Below are positions 27,714-36,113 of a stretch of 64,000 bases of DNA, piece by piece. This DNA is from Bacteroidota bacterium. GTDB lineage: Bacteria; Bacteroidota; Bacteroidia; B-17B0; Aurantibacillaceae. Below the pieces are notes generated by a model, which was given only the letters and a program-made list of their open reading frames with translations, did no database searches and had not been told where the DNA came from. The number at the start of each line of letters is the position of its first letter. Position 1 is the first letter of the stretch. Location: assembly GCA_013288015.1 (NCBI GenBank), contig JABDCR010000003.1:27368-91367 (forward strand). The letters run 5' to 3'. The position numbers and the translations under genes are program-made.

Positions 27714-28006
27714 AAACATTAGTGTTTTATTACAGGTTTATTATTTTATAAATAGTAGAGATAAAAAAACAACCAACAAACACCTAAATCCTAACTAAAA
27801 TCAACCATCAACACAACCAATAAAAAACAGGTGTAAGTTATTGTTAATTACATTTATGTGAGGTTTATTAAAAACTCAATAACCAAGCAAATAAAAAGAA
27901 TCAACCAACAGAGGGTTGTTTTGCAACCACTAACTTAGAACATACTAGAACACTAGAAGGGAGTAATTTTCCCTCCTTATTTTTTAGCTAAAAAATGAGC
28001 TGCAGT

Positions 28007-28032
28007 TGTAGTAAAACACTACAGGGTTTTTT
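28007..28032 (+). terminator. hairpin with T-run in the thiL-yjdM gap
   Basis: TGTAGT-AAAAC-ACTACA followed by GGG and six T. The stem is short and AT-rich, so terminator strength is doubtful. Confidence 0.4.
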
Positions 28033-28064
28033 GTGCATTTAAAACGCATTCTTTTTGCATTACA

Positions 28065-28107
28065 AGCCGAAATGTGTTGTTGCAATAAACATTACGGGCT
28101 TTTTTTT
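28065..28107 (+). terminator. intrinsic terminator, plus strand
   Basis: AGCC(G) pairs with (C)GGGCT and AATGT with ACATT in one interrupted stem, followed by eight T (28100-28107). This looks like a plus-strand intrinsic terminator far from any gene, which is the main reason to suspect a small RNA upstream. Confidence 0.55.
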
Positions 28108-28166
28108 GAGTGGCTTAAAACTGCTTTAAATAAGTTTGTAATTTTTGTGTGATAAGTAAATAAAGG

Positions 28167-28514
28167 CTATGCTTTTCTTACATATTCTGATTTCAGTCCC
28201 ATAGAACCAAAGCCATCTATTTTACAATCTATATTATGGTCTCCGTCGGTAAGGCGTATATTTTTTACTTTGGTTCCTGCTTTTACGGGCTTAGACGAGC
28301 CTTTAACCGGCAAATCTTTTATGACAACTACCGTATCGCCATCTTGTAGTTCATTGCCATTGGCATCCAATATTTTATCAGATGCAGTATCACTTACAGT
28401 TTCTACTTCTTCGCTTGGGTTCCATTCATGAAAACACTCAGGGCAAACCATTAACAGCCCGTTTGAATAAGTGTACTCGCATTTGCACTTTGGGCAGGGA
28501 GGAAATTCTGACAT
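28167..28514 (-). CDS. yjdM: zinc-ribbon protein YjdM (PhnA-like)
   Basis: 115-residue protein of the YjdM (formerly PhnA) family. The N-terminal zinc ribbon has CPKC at the start and CPEC at the far side of a short loop ([26 protein letters not shown]). The C-terminal domain ([34 protein letters not shown]) matches the family's KOW/SH3-like part. Despite the old name, it has no established role in phosphonate breakdown. It is a single gene upstream of R2. The family call is firm. Confidence 0.92.
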   Translation of the reverse strand: MSEFPPCPKCKCEYTYSNGLLMVCPECFHEWNPSEEVETVSDTASDKILDANGNELQDGDTVVVIKDLPVKGSSKPVKAGTKVKNIRLTDGDHNIDCKIDGFGSMGLKSEYVRKA

Positions 28515-28573
28515 AATAAATATAATTTAGGCTGCGAAGTTATAGATTTAATTTTACGGTGGTTAAATAAGGA

Positions 28574-28642
28574 TGTCATTTCGAAGGAAACATGACTGAG
28601 AAATCTGTTTGAAACGGATTTCTCCCTGCGGTCGAAATGACA
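28574..28642. repeat. palindromic repeat copy R2
   Basis: 69 bases with perfect 11-base outer ends TGTCATTTCGA (28574-28584) and TCGAAATGACA (28632-28642). The inner inverted repeat is GAGAAATCTGTTT / GAAACGGATTTCTC. It ends five bases before the stop codon of the GIY-YIG gene. Confidence 0.9.
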
Positions 28643-28647
28643 AGGGG

Positions 28648-28956
28648 TTATTCAATCTCATTATTTAAAAACTTCCATTCCGGATTAAATGAAGTAATTA
28701 AATTGTTTTTCTTTTCCCTCCTCCACCTTTTAATTTCTTTTTCTCTTTTTATTGCATGGTCAATAAATTCAAACCTTTCAAAATATACAAGGTTATAACA
28801 GTAATATTTTCCTGTAAATGTTTCTGAGTTATATATGTTTTGTTGATGTTGGTGTAAACGGGTTTTTAAATTGTTTGTTACACCAATATATAAGGTAGTT
28901 TTAATGTGATTAGTTGTTATATAAACGAAGTAATTATGTGTTCCAATTGGTTTCAC
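28648..28956 (-). CDS. GIY-YIG nuclease domain protein between palindromic repeats
   Basis: 102-residue single-domain protein of the GIY-YIG superfamily (YhbQ/URI-like group). The core shows VYI (11-13), YIGVT (23-27), the conserved Arg R33 in LKTRLHQHQ, and a late Glu E72 in AIKREKEIKRW, all expected catalytic positions. There is no extra DNA-binding domain. The start is GTG, a few bases after a TATATTTG promoter box. The stop lies five bases from repeat R2, and a half repeat lies 14 bases beyond the start. This sandwich suggests the gene and repeats travel or act together. Its biological role is unknown. Confidence 0.88.
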   Translation of the reverse strand: MKPIGTHNYFVYITTNHIKTTLYIGVTNNLKTRLHQHQQNIYNSETFTGKYYCYNLVYFERFEFIDHAIKREKEIKRWRREKKNNLITSFNPEWKFLNNEIE

Positions 28957-28961
28957 TTATT

Positions 28962-28969
28962 CAAATATA
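28962..28969 (-). promoter_or_regulatory. -7 box of the GIY-YIG gene
   Basis: On the minus strand TATATTTG, an exact TAnnTTTG match, lies five bases before the GTG start at 28956. It sits directly beside the half repeat 28971-28997, so the repeat could supply upstream promoter context. The mRNA leader would be almost absent. Confidence 0.55.
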
Positions 28970-28970
28970 A

Positions 28971-28997
28971 AGATTTCTTCCTCTGGTTGAAATGACA
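28971..28997. repeat. half copy of the palindromic repeat
   Basis: AGATTTCTTCCTCTGGTTGAAATGACA matches the right half of R2/R3 (inner GATTTCTCCCT and outer GTCGAAATGACA) with a few changes; the left half is missing. It lies between the GIY-YIG promoter and full copy R3. Confidence 0.75.
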
Positions 28998-29007
28998 GAG
29001 CTAGTGG

Positions 29008-29080
29008 TTGTCATTTCGAAGGAGGAACGACTGAGAAATCCGTTTCTGAAACAGATTTCTCCCTTCAGTCGAAATGACAA
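29008..29080. repeat. palindromic repeat copy R3
   Basis: 73 bases with outer ends TTGTCATTTCGA (29008-29019) and TCGAAATGACAA (29069-29080), a perfect 12-base inverted pair. The inner inverted repeat is GAGAAATCCGTTTCTG / AAACAGATTTCTC. It lies 11 bases downstream of the leuS stop and in the same orientation as R1 and R2. Confidence 0.9.
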
Positions 29081-29091
29081 GGGCGTGAAAA

Positions 29092-32000
29092 TTACATCAC
29101 AATATTTACAATTTTTTTAGGAACCACAATTACTTTTTTAGGTGTTTTGCCTTCTAAGTATTTGTGGGTTTGTTCGGCCTCCATTACTATTTTTTCAATT
29201 TCTTGTTGAGATAAGGTTAAAGGAAGTTCGATATTAAAACGTGTTTTGCCGTTAAACGAAATAGGATAGGCAAAATTATCTTCTACCAAATGTGCTTCGT
29301 TTACCATAGGGAAAGCAGCATTGGTTATGCTTTCTGTATGCCCTAATTGATTCCACAACTCTTCGGTTATGTGTGGCGCATAAGGAGAAAGTATAATTAA
29401 CAAAGGCTCTAATATGGCACGCTTGTTACATTTTAAATCGGTTAGCTCGTTTACCAAAATCATAAAATTACTTACCGATGTGTTGAACGAAAAACGCTCA
29501 ATGTCTTCAGTAATTTTTTTAATGCTTTTGTGCAAGGCTTTTAATTCTGCTTTAGTTGGCTCGGCATCAGTAACCGCAAAACCGCCTGTGTTATAAAACA
29601 AACGCCATAGTTTTTTTAAGAAACCATGTACGCCTGTTATTCCGTTAGTGTTCCAAGGTTTGCTTTGCTCTAAAGGACCTAAAAACATTTCGTATAAACG
29701 CAAAGTGTCTGCTCCAAAACTATTACATATGTCATCAGGAGAAACAACATTGTATTTAGACTTAGACATTTTTTCTACTTCCCATCCGCAGATATAATCT
29801 CCATTTTTTTCTGTAATGAATTTAAATTCTTTTTTTCCACTTTTGAACTTTTTAAATTCTTCTTTATCTAAAACATCATTATGAACTCTATTTACATCAA
29901 CATGATGTTTAGTAAATCTAATTTGTCCTTTCTGTCCAGAATGTGAAACACCATCTTTGCTCAAAATTTGATTTATTTCTGCAAGAACATAAGACCAAGT
30001 AGGTTCTTCATCGATATTTTCAACTAAATTATGTGAAACAAAAATTTCAGGGAATTCATAATCTGCACGTGTCGCCACTCCAAATTCCATCAATCGATAA
30101 ATAAAATTACTCCTACCCTGTATCATCCCCTGGTTAATTAATTTTTTGGCAGGTTCTTCGGTAGTAATGTAACCAAGGTCTTTAAGGGCTTTGGTCCAAA
30201 AACGCACGTATAATAAATGTCCGGTAGCATGTTCGCTGCCGCCAATATATAAGTCAACTTCTTTCCAGTAGTCGGTCAATTTTTTACTCGCAAATTCTTT
30301 ATTGTTATGCGCATCCATATAACGTAAAAAATACCAGGAGCTGCCTGCCCAACCCGGCATGGTGGTTGTTTCTAATGGAAACCCTTCTTCTTTTGAAACT
30401 ACTTCTTCTTTGATAGGATTCCAATTCCACTTTGTAGATCTAGCTAACGGTGGTTCTCCATCTTCAGTAGGCAAATATTTATCTACTTCGGGCAACAGCA
30501 AAGGCAATTCGTTTTCGGGCATGGCATAAGGGATACCGTTTTTGTAATAAATTGGTATAGGCTCACCCCAATAACGCTGGCGGCCAAACACGGCATCGCG
30601 TAAACGGAAATTAATTTTTCCTTTTCCTAAATTTAGTTTTTCAATTTCTTCAATAGCACGTTTAATGGCTTGTTTAACTTCCAAGCCATTTAAAAAATCG
30701 GAGTTAATTAATTTACCCTCTTTAGCATCGTACGATTCTTTGCTTAAATCTCCGCCTGCAACCACTTCGGTAATGGGTAAATTAAAATGTTTGGCAAAAG
30801 CATAATCGCGCGAATCGTGGCCCGGCACAGCCATTACAGCACCTGTGCCATAACCAGCCAGTACATAATCGCCTATCCAAATAGGAATTTGTTTTTGCGT
30901 AAACGGATGTATAACATAAGCCCCGCTAAACACCCCTGATACACGTTTTACATCAGCCTGACGTTCGCGCTCACTACGGTTTTTCGCCTGCGTTACATAA
31001 GCATCTACTTCTGCTTTTTGTGCAGGGGTAACTAATGTATCAACTAATTCGTGCTCAGGTGCAAGCGTTACAAACGACACACCAAAAATGGTATCGGGGC
31101 GTGTAGTAAACACTTCGATAAAAGTCTCCCCACCTAAATCCTCCCCAAAGGGAAGGACTTTTTTATCCTCCGATTTAGATTGTTCTTTAAGTTGAAGTTT
31201 TATCTCTTCTACAACACTTTCAATATCTACCAAAACTTGTTCGTTTTTAAAACGAATTACTTTATAGCCAAGTTCATTTAATCTTTCTGTTCGTGCAGCA
31301 TCTTCTTCTTTTTGATAATCGTGGATATCACCATCTACTTCAACTACCAATTTTTTAGAGATGCAAACAAAATCGGCAATAAATCTATCAATGATATGTT
31401 GTCTTCTAAAATGTTCATCCAATTTATTTCCTTTAAGAGATTGCCATAAAGCACTTTCAGCCGGTGTTGGATTATCCCTCATTGAAACGGCTTTATCTTG
31501 CAACAAATTCCACATTTGAGAATCTGTTGTATGATAACCGGGTGTGGCTCCCTTTCCTTTGGAAAGGGCCGGGGATAGGTCTTTATGTATTTTAAATTTC
31601 AACGATGTTCCTTCGCTTTTACCAATCCAATAACGTTGAGATTCTTTTAAAGGTTCAGGCCAATCTAATGTATCCAAGCCATCTAACAAACGTTGGGCAT
31701 AAGCGGTAATGCGCATGCTCCATTGTTGCATTAATTTACGCTCAACAGGATAGCCCCCACGTTCAGACACGCCATCTTTTACTTCATCATTAGCCAACAC
31801 CGTGCCCATAGCAGGACACCAGTTTACCCAAGCTTCGCTCAAGTAAGCCATGCGGTAATTCATCAGCACATCGCTGCGTTGCTTTTCAGTAAATGATTTC
31901 CAATCCGTAGCAGAAAATATTTCAGTATCGGCACAAACGGCATTAACCTTAGCGTTTCCGTTTGCTTCAAATTCTTTTATAAGGGTTTCCAGTTTCTCTG

Positions 32001-32460
32001 TTTTATCTGTGGCTTTATTATACCAGGCATTAAACAACTGAATAAAAATCCACTGAGTCCATTTATAATAATCAGGATTTGACGTGCGCACCTCTCTGTC
32101 CCAATCAAACGAGAAACCAATTTTATCTAACTGCTCGCGGTAACGCGCAATGTTTTGTTCGGTTGTAATTTTTGGGTGTTGCCCAGTTTGTATAGCATAC
32201 TGTTCTGCCGGCAAGCCAAAAGAATCGTAGCCCATTGGGTGCAACACATTAAAACCTTTGTGGCGTTTGTAACGCGCATAAATATCAGATGCAATATAAC
32301 CCAATGGATGCCCTACGTGCAAACCCGCACCCGATGGATACGGAAACATATCTAACACATAATATTTTGGTTTGGTAGAATTGTTATCGGCAGCAAAAGT
32401 TTTTTTATCAGCCCAATACGCTTGCCAACGCTTTTCTATATCTTTGAAGTTATATTCCAT
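29092..32460 (-). CDS. leuS: leucyl-tRNA synthetase with inserted DUF559 nuclease domain
   Basis: Class I leucyl-tRNA synthetase, 1122 residues, against about 900-950 normally in this phylum. The HIGH-like segment is [16 protein letters not shown] (40-55) and the KMSKS segment is EKMSKSKYN near 29,760. The editing domain's [10 protein letters not shown] is at 451-460. Residues about 293-445 do not belong to LeuRS. They hold a DUF559 (PD-(D/E)XK-like) domain with FRRQH (351-355), D363, E374 and D376, bounded by repeat-derived peptides. The frame is intact. A second lineage-type variable loop lies before HVDVN. An upstream box is only weak. The synthetase identity is certain; whether the insert is active is unknown. 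Confidence 0.95.
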   Translation of the reverse strand: MEYNFKDIEKRWQAYWADKKTFAADNNSTKPKYYVLDMFPYPSGAGLHVGHPLGYIASDIYARYKRHKGFNVLHPMGYDSFGLPAEQYAIQTGQHPKITTEQNIARYREQLDKIGFSFDWDREVRTSNPDYYKWTQWIFIQLFNAWYNKATDKTEKLETLIKEFEANGNAKVNAVCADTEIFSATDWKSFTEKQRSDVLMNYRMAYLSEAWVNWCPAMGTVLANDEVKDGVSERGGYPVERKLMQQWSMRITAYAQRLLDGLDTLDWPEPLKESQRYWIGKSEGTSLKFKIHKDLSPALSKGKGATPGYHTTDSQMWNLLQDKAVSMRDNPTPAESALWQSLKGNKLDEHFRRQHIIDRFIADFVCISKKLVVEVDGDIHDYQKEEDAARTERLNELGYKVIRFKNEQVLVDIESVVEEIKLQLKEQSKSEDKKVLPFGEDLGGETFIEVFTTRPDTIFGVSFVTLAPEHELVDTLVTPAQKAEVDAYVTQAKNRSERERQADVKRVSGVFSGAYVIHPFTQKQIPIWIGDYVLAGYGTGAVMAVPGHDSRDYAFAKHFNLPITEVVAGGDLSKESYDAKEGKLINSDFLNGLEVKQAIKRAIEEIEKLNLGKGKINFRLRDAVFGRQRYWGEPIPIYYKNGIPYAMPENELPLLLPEVDKYLPTEDGEPPLARSTKWNWNPIKEEVVSKEEGFPLETTTMPGWAGSSWYFLRYMDAHNNKEFASKKLTDYWKEVDLYIGGSEHATGHLLYVRFWTKALKDLGYITTEEPAKKLINQGMIQGRSNFIYRLMEFGVATRADYEFPEIFVSHNLVENIDEEPTWSYVLAEINQILSKDGVSHSGQKGQIRFTKHHVDVNRVHNDVLDKEEFKKFKSGKKEFKFITEKNGDYICGWEVEKMSKSKYNVVSPDDICNSFGADTLRLYEMFLGPLEQSKPWNTNGITGVHGFLKKLWRLFYNTGGFAVTDAEPTKAELKALHKSIKKITEDIERFSFNTSVSNFMILVNELTDLKCNKRAILEPLLIILSPYAPHITEELWNQLGHTESITNAAFPMVNEAHLVEDNFAYPISFNGKTRFNIELPLTLSQQEIEKIVMEAEQTHKYLEGKTPKKVIVVPKKIVNIVM
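31133..31160. repeat. left palindromic end of the DUF559 insertion
   Basis: CCTAAATCCTCCCCAAAGGG followed by AAGGACTT. TCCTCCCC and GGGAAGGA pair around AAA with one mismatch (31139-31157). It carries the ACCTA start that mirrors the TAGGT at the other end. Confidence 0.7.
31541..31581. repeat. right palindromic end of the DUF559 insertion
   Basis: CCCTTTCC-TTT-GGAAAGGG (31550-31568) is a perfect hairpin. It is followed by CCGGGGATAGGTC, whose TAGGT mirrors ACCTA at the left end (31132-31136). The two ends are therefore inverted, diverged members of one palindrome family. Confidence 0.7.
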
Positions 32461-32574
32461 ATGTCAATTAAAAGTCGCTAATTTACAAAATAGCCGTGTG
32501 TTTAAAATAATTATTCGGCTATTCTGCAAGACAATTAAAAAATAAATTCTAACCTTGCTAAATAGAACGAAGCG

Positions 32575-33018
32575 ATGGAGCAATTTAGTGACGAATATTT
32601 TATGAACGAGGCCCTGAAAGAGGCTCAAAAAGCATACGAGGCCGATGAAGTGCCCGTGGGGGCGGTTATTGTTTACGATAACAAAATTATTGCCCGTGCA
32701 CACAATTTAACAGAGCGATTAAATGATGTTACAGCACATGCCGAAATGCAGGCCATTACATCGGCAGCCAATTATATTGGAGGAAAATATTTAAACGAAT
32801 GCGTTTTGTACGTAACCCTTGAGCCCTGCCCTATGTGTGCCGGAGCTTTGGGTTGGAGCCAAATTAGCAAAGTGGTATATGGGGCGACTGATGATAAAAA
32901 AGGTTTCTCGAAAATTGACCACCAATTATTACACCCTAAAACAAGGTTATTTAACGGGGTTTTGCAAGAGCCTTGTTCTGCTTTAATGAAAAAGTTTTTT
33001 AAAGAAAGGCGGAAATAA
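32575..33018 (+). CDS. tadA: tRNA-specific adenosine deaminase
   Basis: 147-residue TadA, which converts adenosine 34 to inosine in tRNA-Arg(ACG). The zinc deaminase motif is complete: H55-A-E57 (HAEMQAI) and P84-C85-P-M-C88 (EPCPMCAG). The length is normal for the family. It stands divergent from leuS and convergent with the Smr gene two bases away. A weak box TAACCTTG (32550-32557), one base from consensus, precedes the ATG. An essential function is expected. Confidence 0.94.
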   Translation: MEQFSDEYFMNEALKEAQKAYEADEVPVGAVIVYDNKIIARAHNLTERLNDVTAHAEMQAITSAANYIGGKYLNECVLYVTLEPCPMCAGALGWSQISKVVYGATDDKKGFSKIDHQLLHPKTRLFNGVLQEPCSALMKKFFKERRK

Positions 33019-33020
33019 TT

Positions 33021-34007
33021 TTAGCTATTTTTTATAATAACCTCGGTAGCACCAAAACCATATTTTTTATAATCTCCATCGCGGTAAATTAACTCGTTAT
33101 GATAGCTTTTTAGTATGGCAACCAATTCTTGTTTTAACCTGCCATTGCCAACCCCATGTATAAAAACAATTTTATAGTAACGGTTAGTTATAGCCTCGTC
33201 TAAATTTTTTTGAAAGTGTTTTAACTGCACCTGCAAAATTTCGTGGTTACTCATGTTCTTAAAAGAATCGAGTAAATGCTGGGCATGCAAGTCTATTTCT
33301 TTTTCTACAAAAAAAGCTGGGTTGTTGTGCGGTACCGATTTTTTTTCGGGAGATTTATATTCTTTAATATTTTTTAATCGCTCAACATCATAATCGGTAA
33401 GCTGCTGTGCAATTTTTTTGCCTTCGTTAAAATCATCTTTTAAAATAGTTGCCCACACCGGAAATTTAAAATCGTGATTAGGAATAAAGCCCTGATACTT
33501 TAAAATATTATCGTTTACATGAATTACTTGCGCACAAGGTAATTGAGAAGTATGATGGTGTTTTTTAAAGAACAGGATTTCAATTTTATGATAAGCAAGC
33601 TCAGCCAAAAACTGCTTATGCGTTTGTTTTAACAACAGTTTTTGAAAAGCACCTAACTCACCCTGCTTAATGGTTTGGTAATTGTTGCCGTCTTTAACCG
33701 AATAGGTAAACAGTAAATTATACGACGAGGAATTGAATAAATAAAAACTGTATTGTGCATGCAGCAAAGGCATTTCATGATCAGGTTCAATCACAAAAAA
33801 AACAGCTTCGTTTTTGGTTTCTTCGGTTGAGCTTTCTTCTTTATTAAAAACAATTTCGGTATCAATCAGCACCAAATTATCAACCGAATAAGGAATTTCA
33901 AAACCATCTACTTCAACAAAAGCAGTTTTTTTGTCTTTAAAACGGGTAACAATTCCCTCGCCTTTTTCGTTTAAAAAACGCACTTTATGTCCAATTCTGA
34001 TAGCCAT
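33021..34007 (-). CDS. Smr-domain protein with DUF2027 region
   Basis: 328-residue protein with an N-terminal DUF2027-type region (GHKVRFLNEKGEGIVTRFKD..., to about 210) and a C-terminal Smr domain (EIDLHAQHLLDSF, YKIVFIHGVGNGRLKQEL, RDGDYKKYGFGATEVII). Smr domains act in RNA or DNA cleavage in MutS2 and related proteins; the Bacteroidota DUF2027-Smr proteins are not characterised. The ATG overlaps the comEC stop by one base (TAATG), so the two are translationally coupled. The gene ends two bases from tadA. Confidence 0.85.
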   Translation of the reverse strand: MAIRIGHKVRFLNEKGEGIVTRFKDKKTAFVEVDGFEIPYSVDNLVLIDTEIVFNKEESSTEETKNEAVFFVIEPDHEMPLLHAQYSFYLFNSSSYNLLFTYSVKDGNNYQTIKQGELGAFQKLLLKQTHKQFLAELAYHKIEILFFKKHHHTSQLPCAQVIHVNDNILKYQGFIPNHDFKFPVWATILKDDFNEGKKIAQQLTDYDVERLKNIKEYKSPEKKSVPHNNPAFFVEKEIDLHAQHLLDSFKNMSNHEILQVQLKHFQKNLDEAITNRYYKIVFIHGVGNGRLKQELVAILKSYHNELIYRDGDYKKYGFGATEVIIKNS

Positions 34008-36055
34008 TACCGCAAAGATAGTATGAAAGCGCCTTGTTTAGCCATGAAGTATGAATTAGTTATACAAGCAATGTTTTTCTTGCTTCTAACCTTACCCGAA
34101 ACAAGGATATTTTTTTGTCCGCAAATAAATTTTGGGATTTTAGTTCCTTTAAGTGAGTTGCCTGTTATCCAAACATAATCAGGCTTTACGGCTTTCATAA
34201 AGATTTCGCTTAACAAGTTTACATCTTTTGCAAACAGAATTTTTTTGTGGTTTACTAAAATTAAAGAAGTTGTAGTTAATTGTTTTTCATCTTTAAAAAC
34301 GACATCGTGGTAGATTTTATTTTCCCGCAGGGTGCTTTGTAGTCTATCGTCTGGAATGGAATCAGAAAATTGCGTGTACTTGCTTCCAGAAAAAACAGCC
34401 AATACATTTGTCTTGTCGCTTTGATAAATTACAAGCTCGTTATTCTTTTTAGCTTGTAAATCAAATACCATAGAGATTAAAACAATAAGTGTTGCTACAG
34501 CAAAAGAGCTCATTAAAATTTTATACGATTTATATTCGATGCTTATAAACAGTAGAAATATCAACACATACAACAGTATTAGATTTATGATAGAAAGGTG
34601 AATGTTATCTATTACACAAAATGGAACGCCATCAAAAAATAAGGCAGATGCATTCATTACTTTAATTAAAAACCCGGTAAGCCAAACCAACACATTTGCT
34701 ACAAACGTAATTTTTGAAAGCACTAAAATTAAAATGCCACCATACATTACAAGCGTTGAAATAGGAATGAGAATTAAATTGGTAATTAAAAACAGCGTAG
34801 GAAATTGGTGGAAATAAAAAAGGGTGATGGGCAAGGTTGCTAATTGCGCCGCTATACTTACAGCACATAAAGCCCACACTTTATCGGCAAAGCCCCAGGA
34901 GAAAGTAAACAAATTATAAAAATAGGGATACAAATAAATAATGCCCAACACGGCAATGTAGGATAACTGAAAGCCAACATCGGCCAACCAAAAAGGGTTA
35001 ATGCACAAACTTAAAAAAGCAGAAACCAAAACTATGTTGGCGGTTTCAACTTGTTCAAAAAGTGTTTTGCCTAATAAGATTAAACTAAACATAAAAGCAG
35101 CCCGCACAGCCGGTGCCGAAAAACCTGATAGCAAAACAAAAAACCACAAAACAAGAATAATTAGCCCAACTTTTATCCAGGTTGTTTTTTTGCTTTTATT
35201 TAAAAATGCAAGCATATAACCCAACAACAAATAAATTACTCCCACGTGCAAACCCGATACTGATAACACATGCAGTGTACCTGTATGCGAGTAAGCGTTT
35301 AATAAAGGCCTGTCAATTTCGTCATCGTAACCAAGTACTAAAGCAGAAACCATAGCAAACTCGGTATTTTCTAAGCCACTTGCACGATAGGTGTCTAATA
35401 AATGTCTGCGTATTTTTTGTGATAAGTTGAAGAGAGAAAAAGTTTCTTCACTATTATAAACCGCCCAATTTTCTTCCCGCAAATAAACCGAATGAAAAAT
35501 ATTTCTGAGATTTAAATAAGCTTTATAATCAAACTCGTGTGGATTTAGTGGGGCTTGTATTTCTTGCAACTTGCTCGTAAAAACAATGTTGTTACCTGTC
35601 TCCAGGTTTTTGGCTTTGTCTATTTTTTCAAAGTACACTATTATCTTTCCGCAGGTGTTTTGCCACGCGCCTTTGTTTTTTATTTGCTGCAACGTAATTT
35701 CTGCTTTTATGCTTTTGGTTTTCTCTACGGGAATTTCACTCACATAACCCGAATAGGAAGTTGTGCTATCAGTTAAAACATGGGTGTAATTAATGGGGTT
35801 TTGTTTTTCGTTGTTGTAATTACATAACAACCATCCGCTAAAAAACAGAAACAATTGAACGGCTAATCCAAACAAAAATTTGGCGACTGTTTGGGTGCTT
35901 TTTATGAGTAAGAAATAAAGCAGCGCACAAATCAAGAAAATGCCAGATACATAAATTAATTGAGGTGAGTCTTGCCGGCCAATAAGCCAAAACCCAATGC
36001 CGGCAATGAACGGAAGCAGTATGCGTAAAAAGGGAATCTGACTAAGAAAAATCAT
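34007..36055 (-). CDS. comEC: ComEC/Rec2-like DNA uptake channel
   Basis: 682-residue polytopic membrane protein. An N-terminal DUF4131-type region (to about 210) is followed by the Competence domain, with HTGTLHVLSVSGLHVGVIYL (residues about 258-277), the hallmark of ComEC/Rec2 DNA channels, and about eight hydrophobic segments. The C-terminal 150 residues (DKTNVLAVFSGSKYTQFSDS...) are a short remnant without the metallo-beta-lactamase HxHxDH motif. This is seen in other ComEC proteins of the phylum, where the nuclease part is absent or changed. It is coupled to the Smr gene. DNA uptake is the likely role, but competence here is unproven. Confidence 0.9.
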   Translation of the reverse strand: MIFLSQIPFLRILLPFIAGIGFWLIGRQDSPQLIYVSGIFLICALLYFLLIKSTQTVAKFLFGLAVQLFLFFSGWLLCNYNNEKQNPINYTHVLTDSTTSYSGYVSEIPVEKTKSIKAEITLQQIKNKGAWQNTCGKIIVYFEKIDKAKNLETGNNIVFTSKLQEIQAPLNPHEFDYKAYLNLRNIFHSVYLREENWAVYNSEETFSLFNLSQKIRRHLLDTYRASGLENTEFAMVSALVLGYDDEIDRPLLNAYSHTGTLHVLSVSGLHVGVIYLLLGYMLAFLNKSKKTTWIKVGLIILVLWFFVLLSGFSAPAVRAAFMFSLILLGKTLFEQVETANIVLVSAFLSLCINPFWLADVGFQLSYIAVLGIIYLYPYFYNLFTFSWGFADKVWALCAVSIAAQLATLPITLFYFHQFPTLFLITNLILIPISTLVMYGGILILVLSKITFVANVLVWLTGFLIKVMNASALFFDGVPFCVIDNIHLSIINLILLYVLIFLLFISIEYKSYKILMSSFAVATLIVLISMVFDLQAKKNNELVIYQSDKTNVLAVFSGSKYTQFSDSIPDDRLQSTLRENKIYHDVVFKDEKQLTTTSLILVNHKKILFAKDVNLLSEIFMKAVKPDYVWITGNSLKGTKIPKFICGQKNILVSGKVRSKKNIACITNSYFMAKQGAFILSLR

Positions 36056-36088
36056 CTCATGTAAAGTTATTTATTTTTCAAAAGGTTG

Positions 36089-36096
36089 TACCTTTG
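36089..36096 (+). promoter_or_regulatory. -7 box of the ferredoxin-NADP reductase gene
   Basis: TACCTTTG is an exact TAnnTTTG match 17 bases before the ATG at 36114. No clear -33 TTG was found. Confidence 0.6.
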
Positions 36097-36113
36097 CACT
36101 CTAATTTTTAAAG

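Larger units (their letters stand above)
27580..28166. other. 587-base intergenic region with repeat and hairpins
   Basis: No convincing gene on either strand. From left to right it holds a palindromic repeat copy (27591-27713), an A-rich stretch, GGTTG-TTTTG-CAACC (27914-27928), the perfect palindrome TTTTTTAGCTAAAAAA (27980-27995), a TGTAGT/ACTACA hairpin with T-run (28007-28032) and a longer hairpin with eight T (28065-28107). The run of structures on the plus strand could be a small RNA ending at 28107. I could not match it to a known family. Confidence 0.55.
31123..31587 (-). mobile_element. in-frame DUF559 nuclease insertion in leuS
   Basis: About 155 codons interrupt the editing domain between LKFKI and [11 protein letters not shown]. 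The core [38 protein letters not shown] and [13 protein letters not shown] follows the DUF559 (PF04480) pattern. The ends encode [15 protein letters not shown] and [12 protein letters not shown], the translated forms of palindromic DNA repeats common in Bacteroidota. The boundaries are estimated to within about ten codons. No intein splice residues or recombinase are seen. The insertion has kept the frame and presumably leaves LeuRS functional. Confidence 0.8.

Noticed and set aside
28562..29085. Insertion sequence around the GIY-YIG gene
   Set aside because: No transposase, no DDE motif and no target duplication were seen. The repeats are short palindromes and recur without the gene (R1).
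31123..31587. Intein or self-splicing intron in leuS
   Set aside because: No Cys/Ser at the left boundary and no His-Asn plus Cys/Ser/Thr at the right one. The insert is an open frame with a DUF559 pattern and lacks intein blocks or intron core structure.
32464..32703. Minus-strand gene opposite tadA
   Set aside because: It overlaps tadA and the leuS upstream gap, has no family match, and its translation looks random.
34007..36055. ComEC truncated by mutation
   Set aside because: The missing metallo-beta-lactamase motif looks at first like damage. The frame is intact to a normal end coupled to the next gene, and shorter ComEC forms are known in the phylum.
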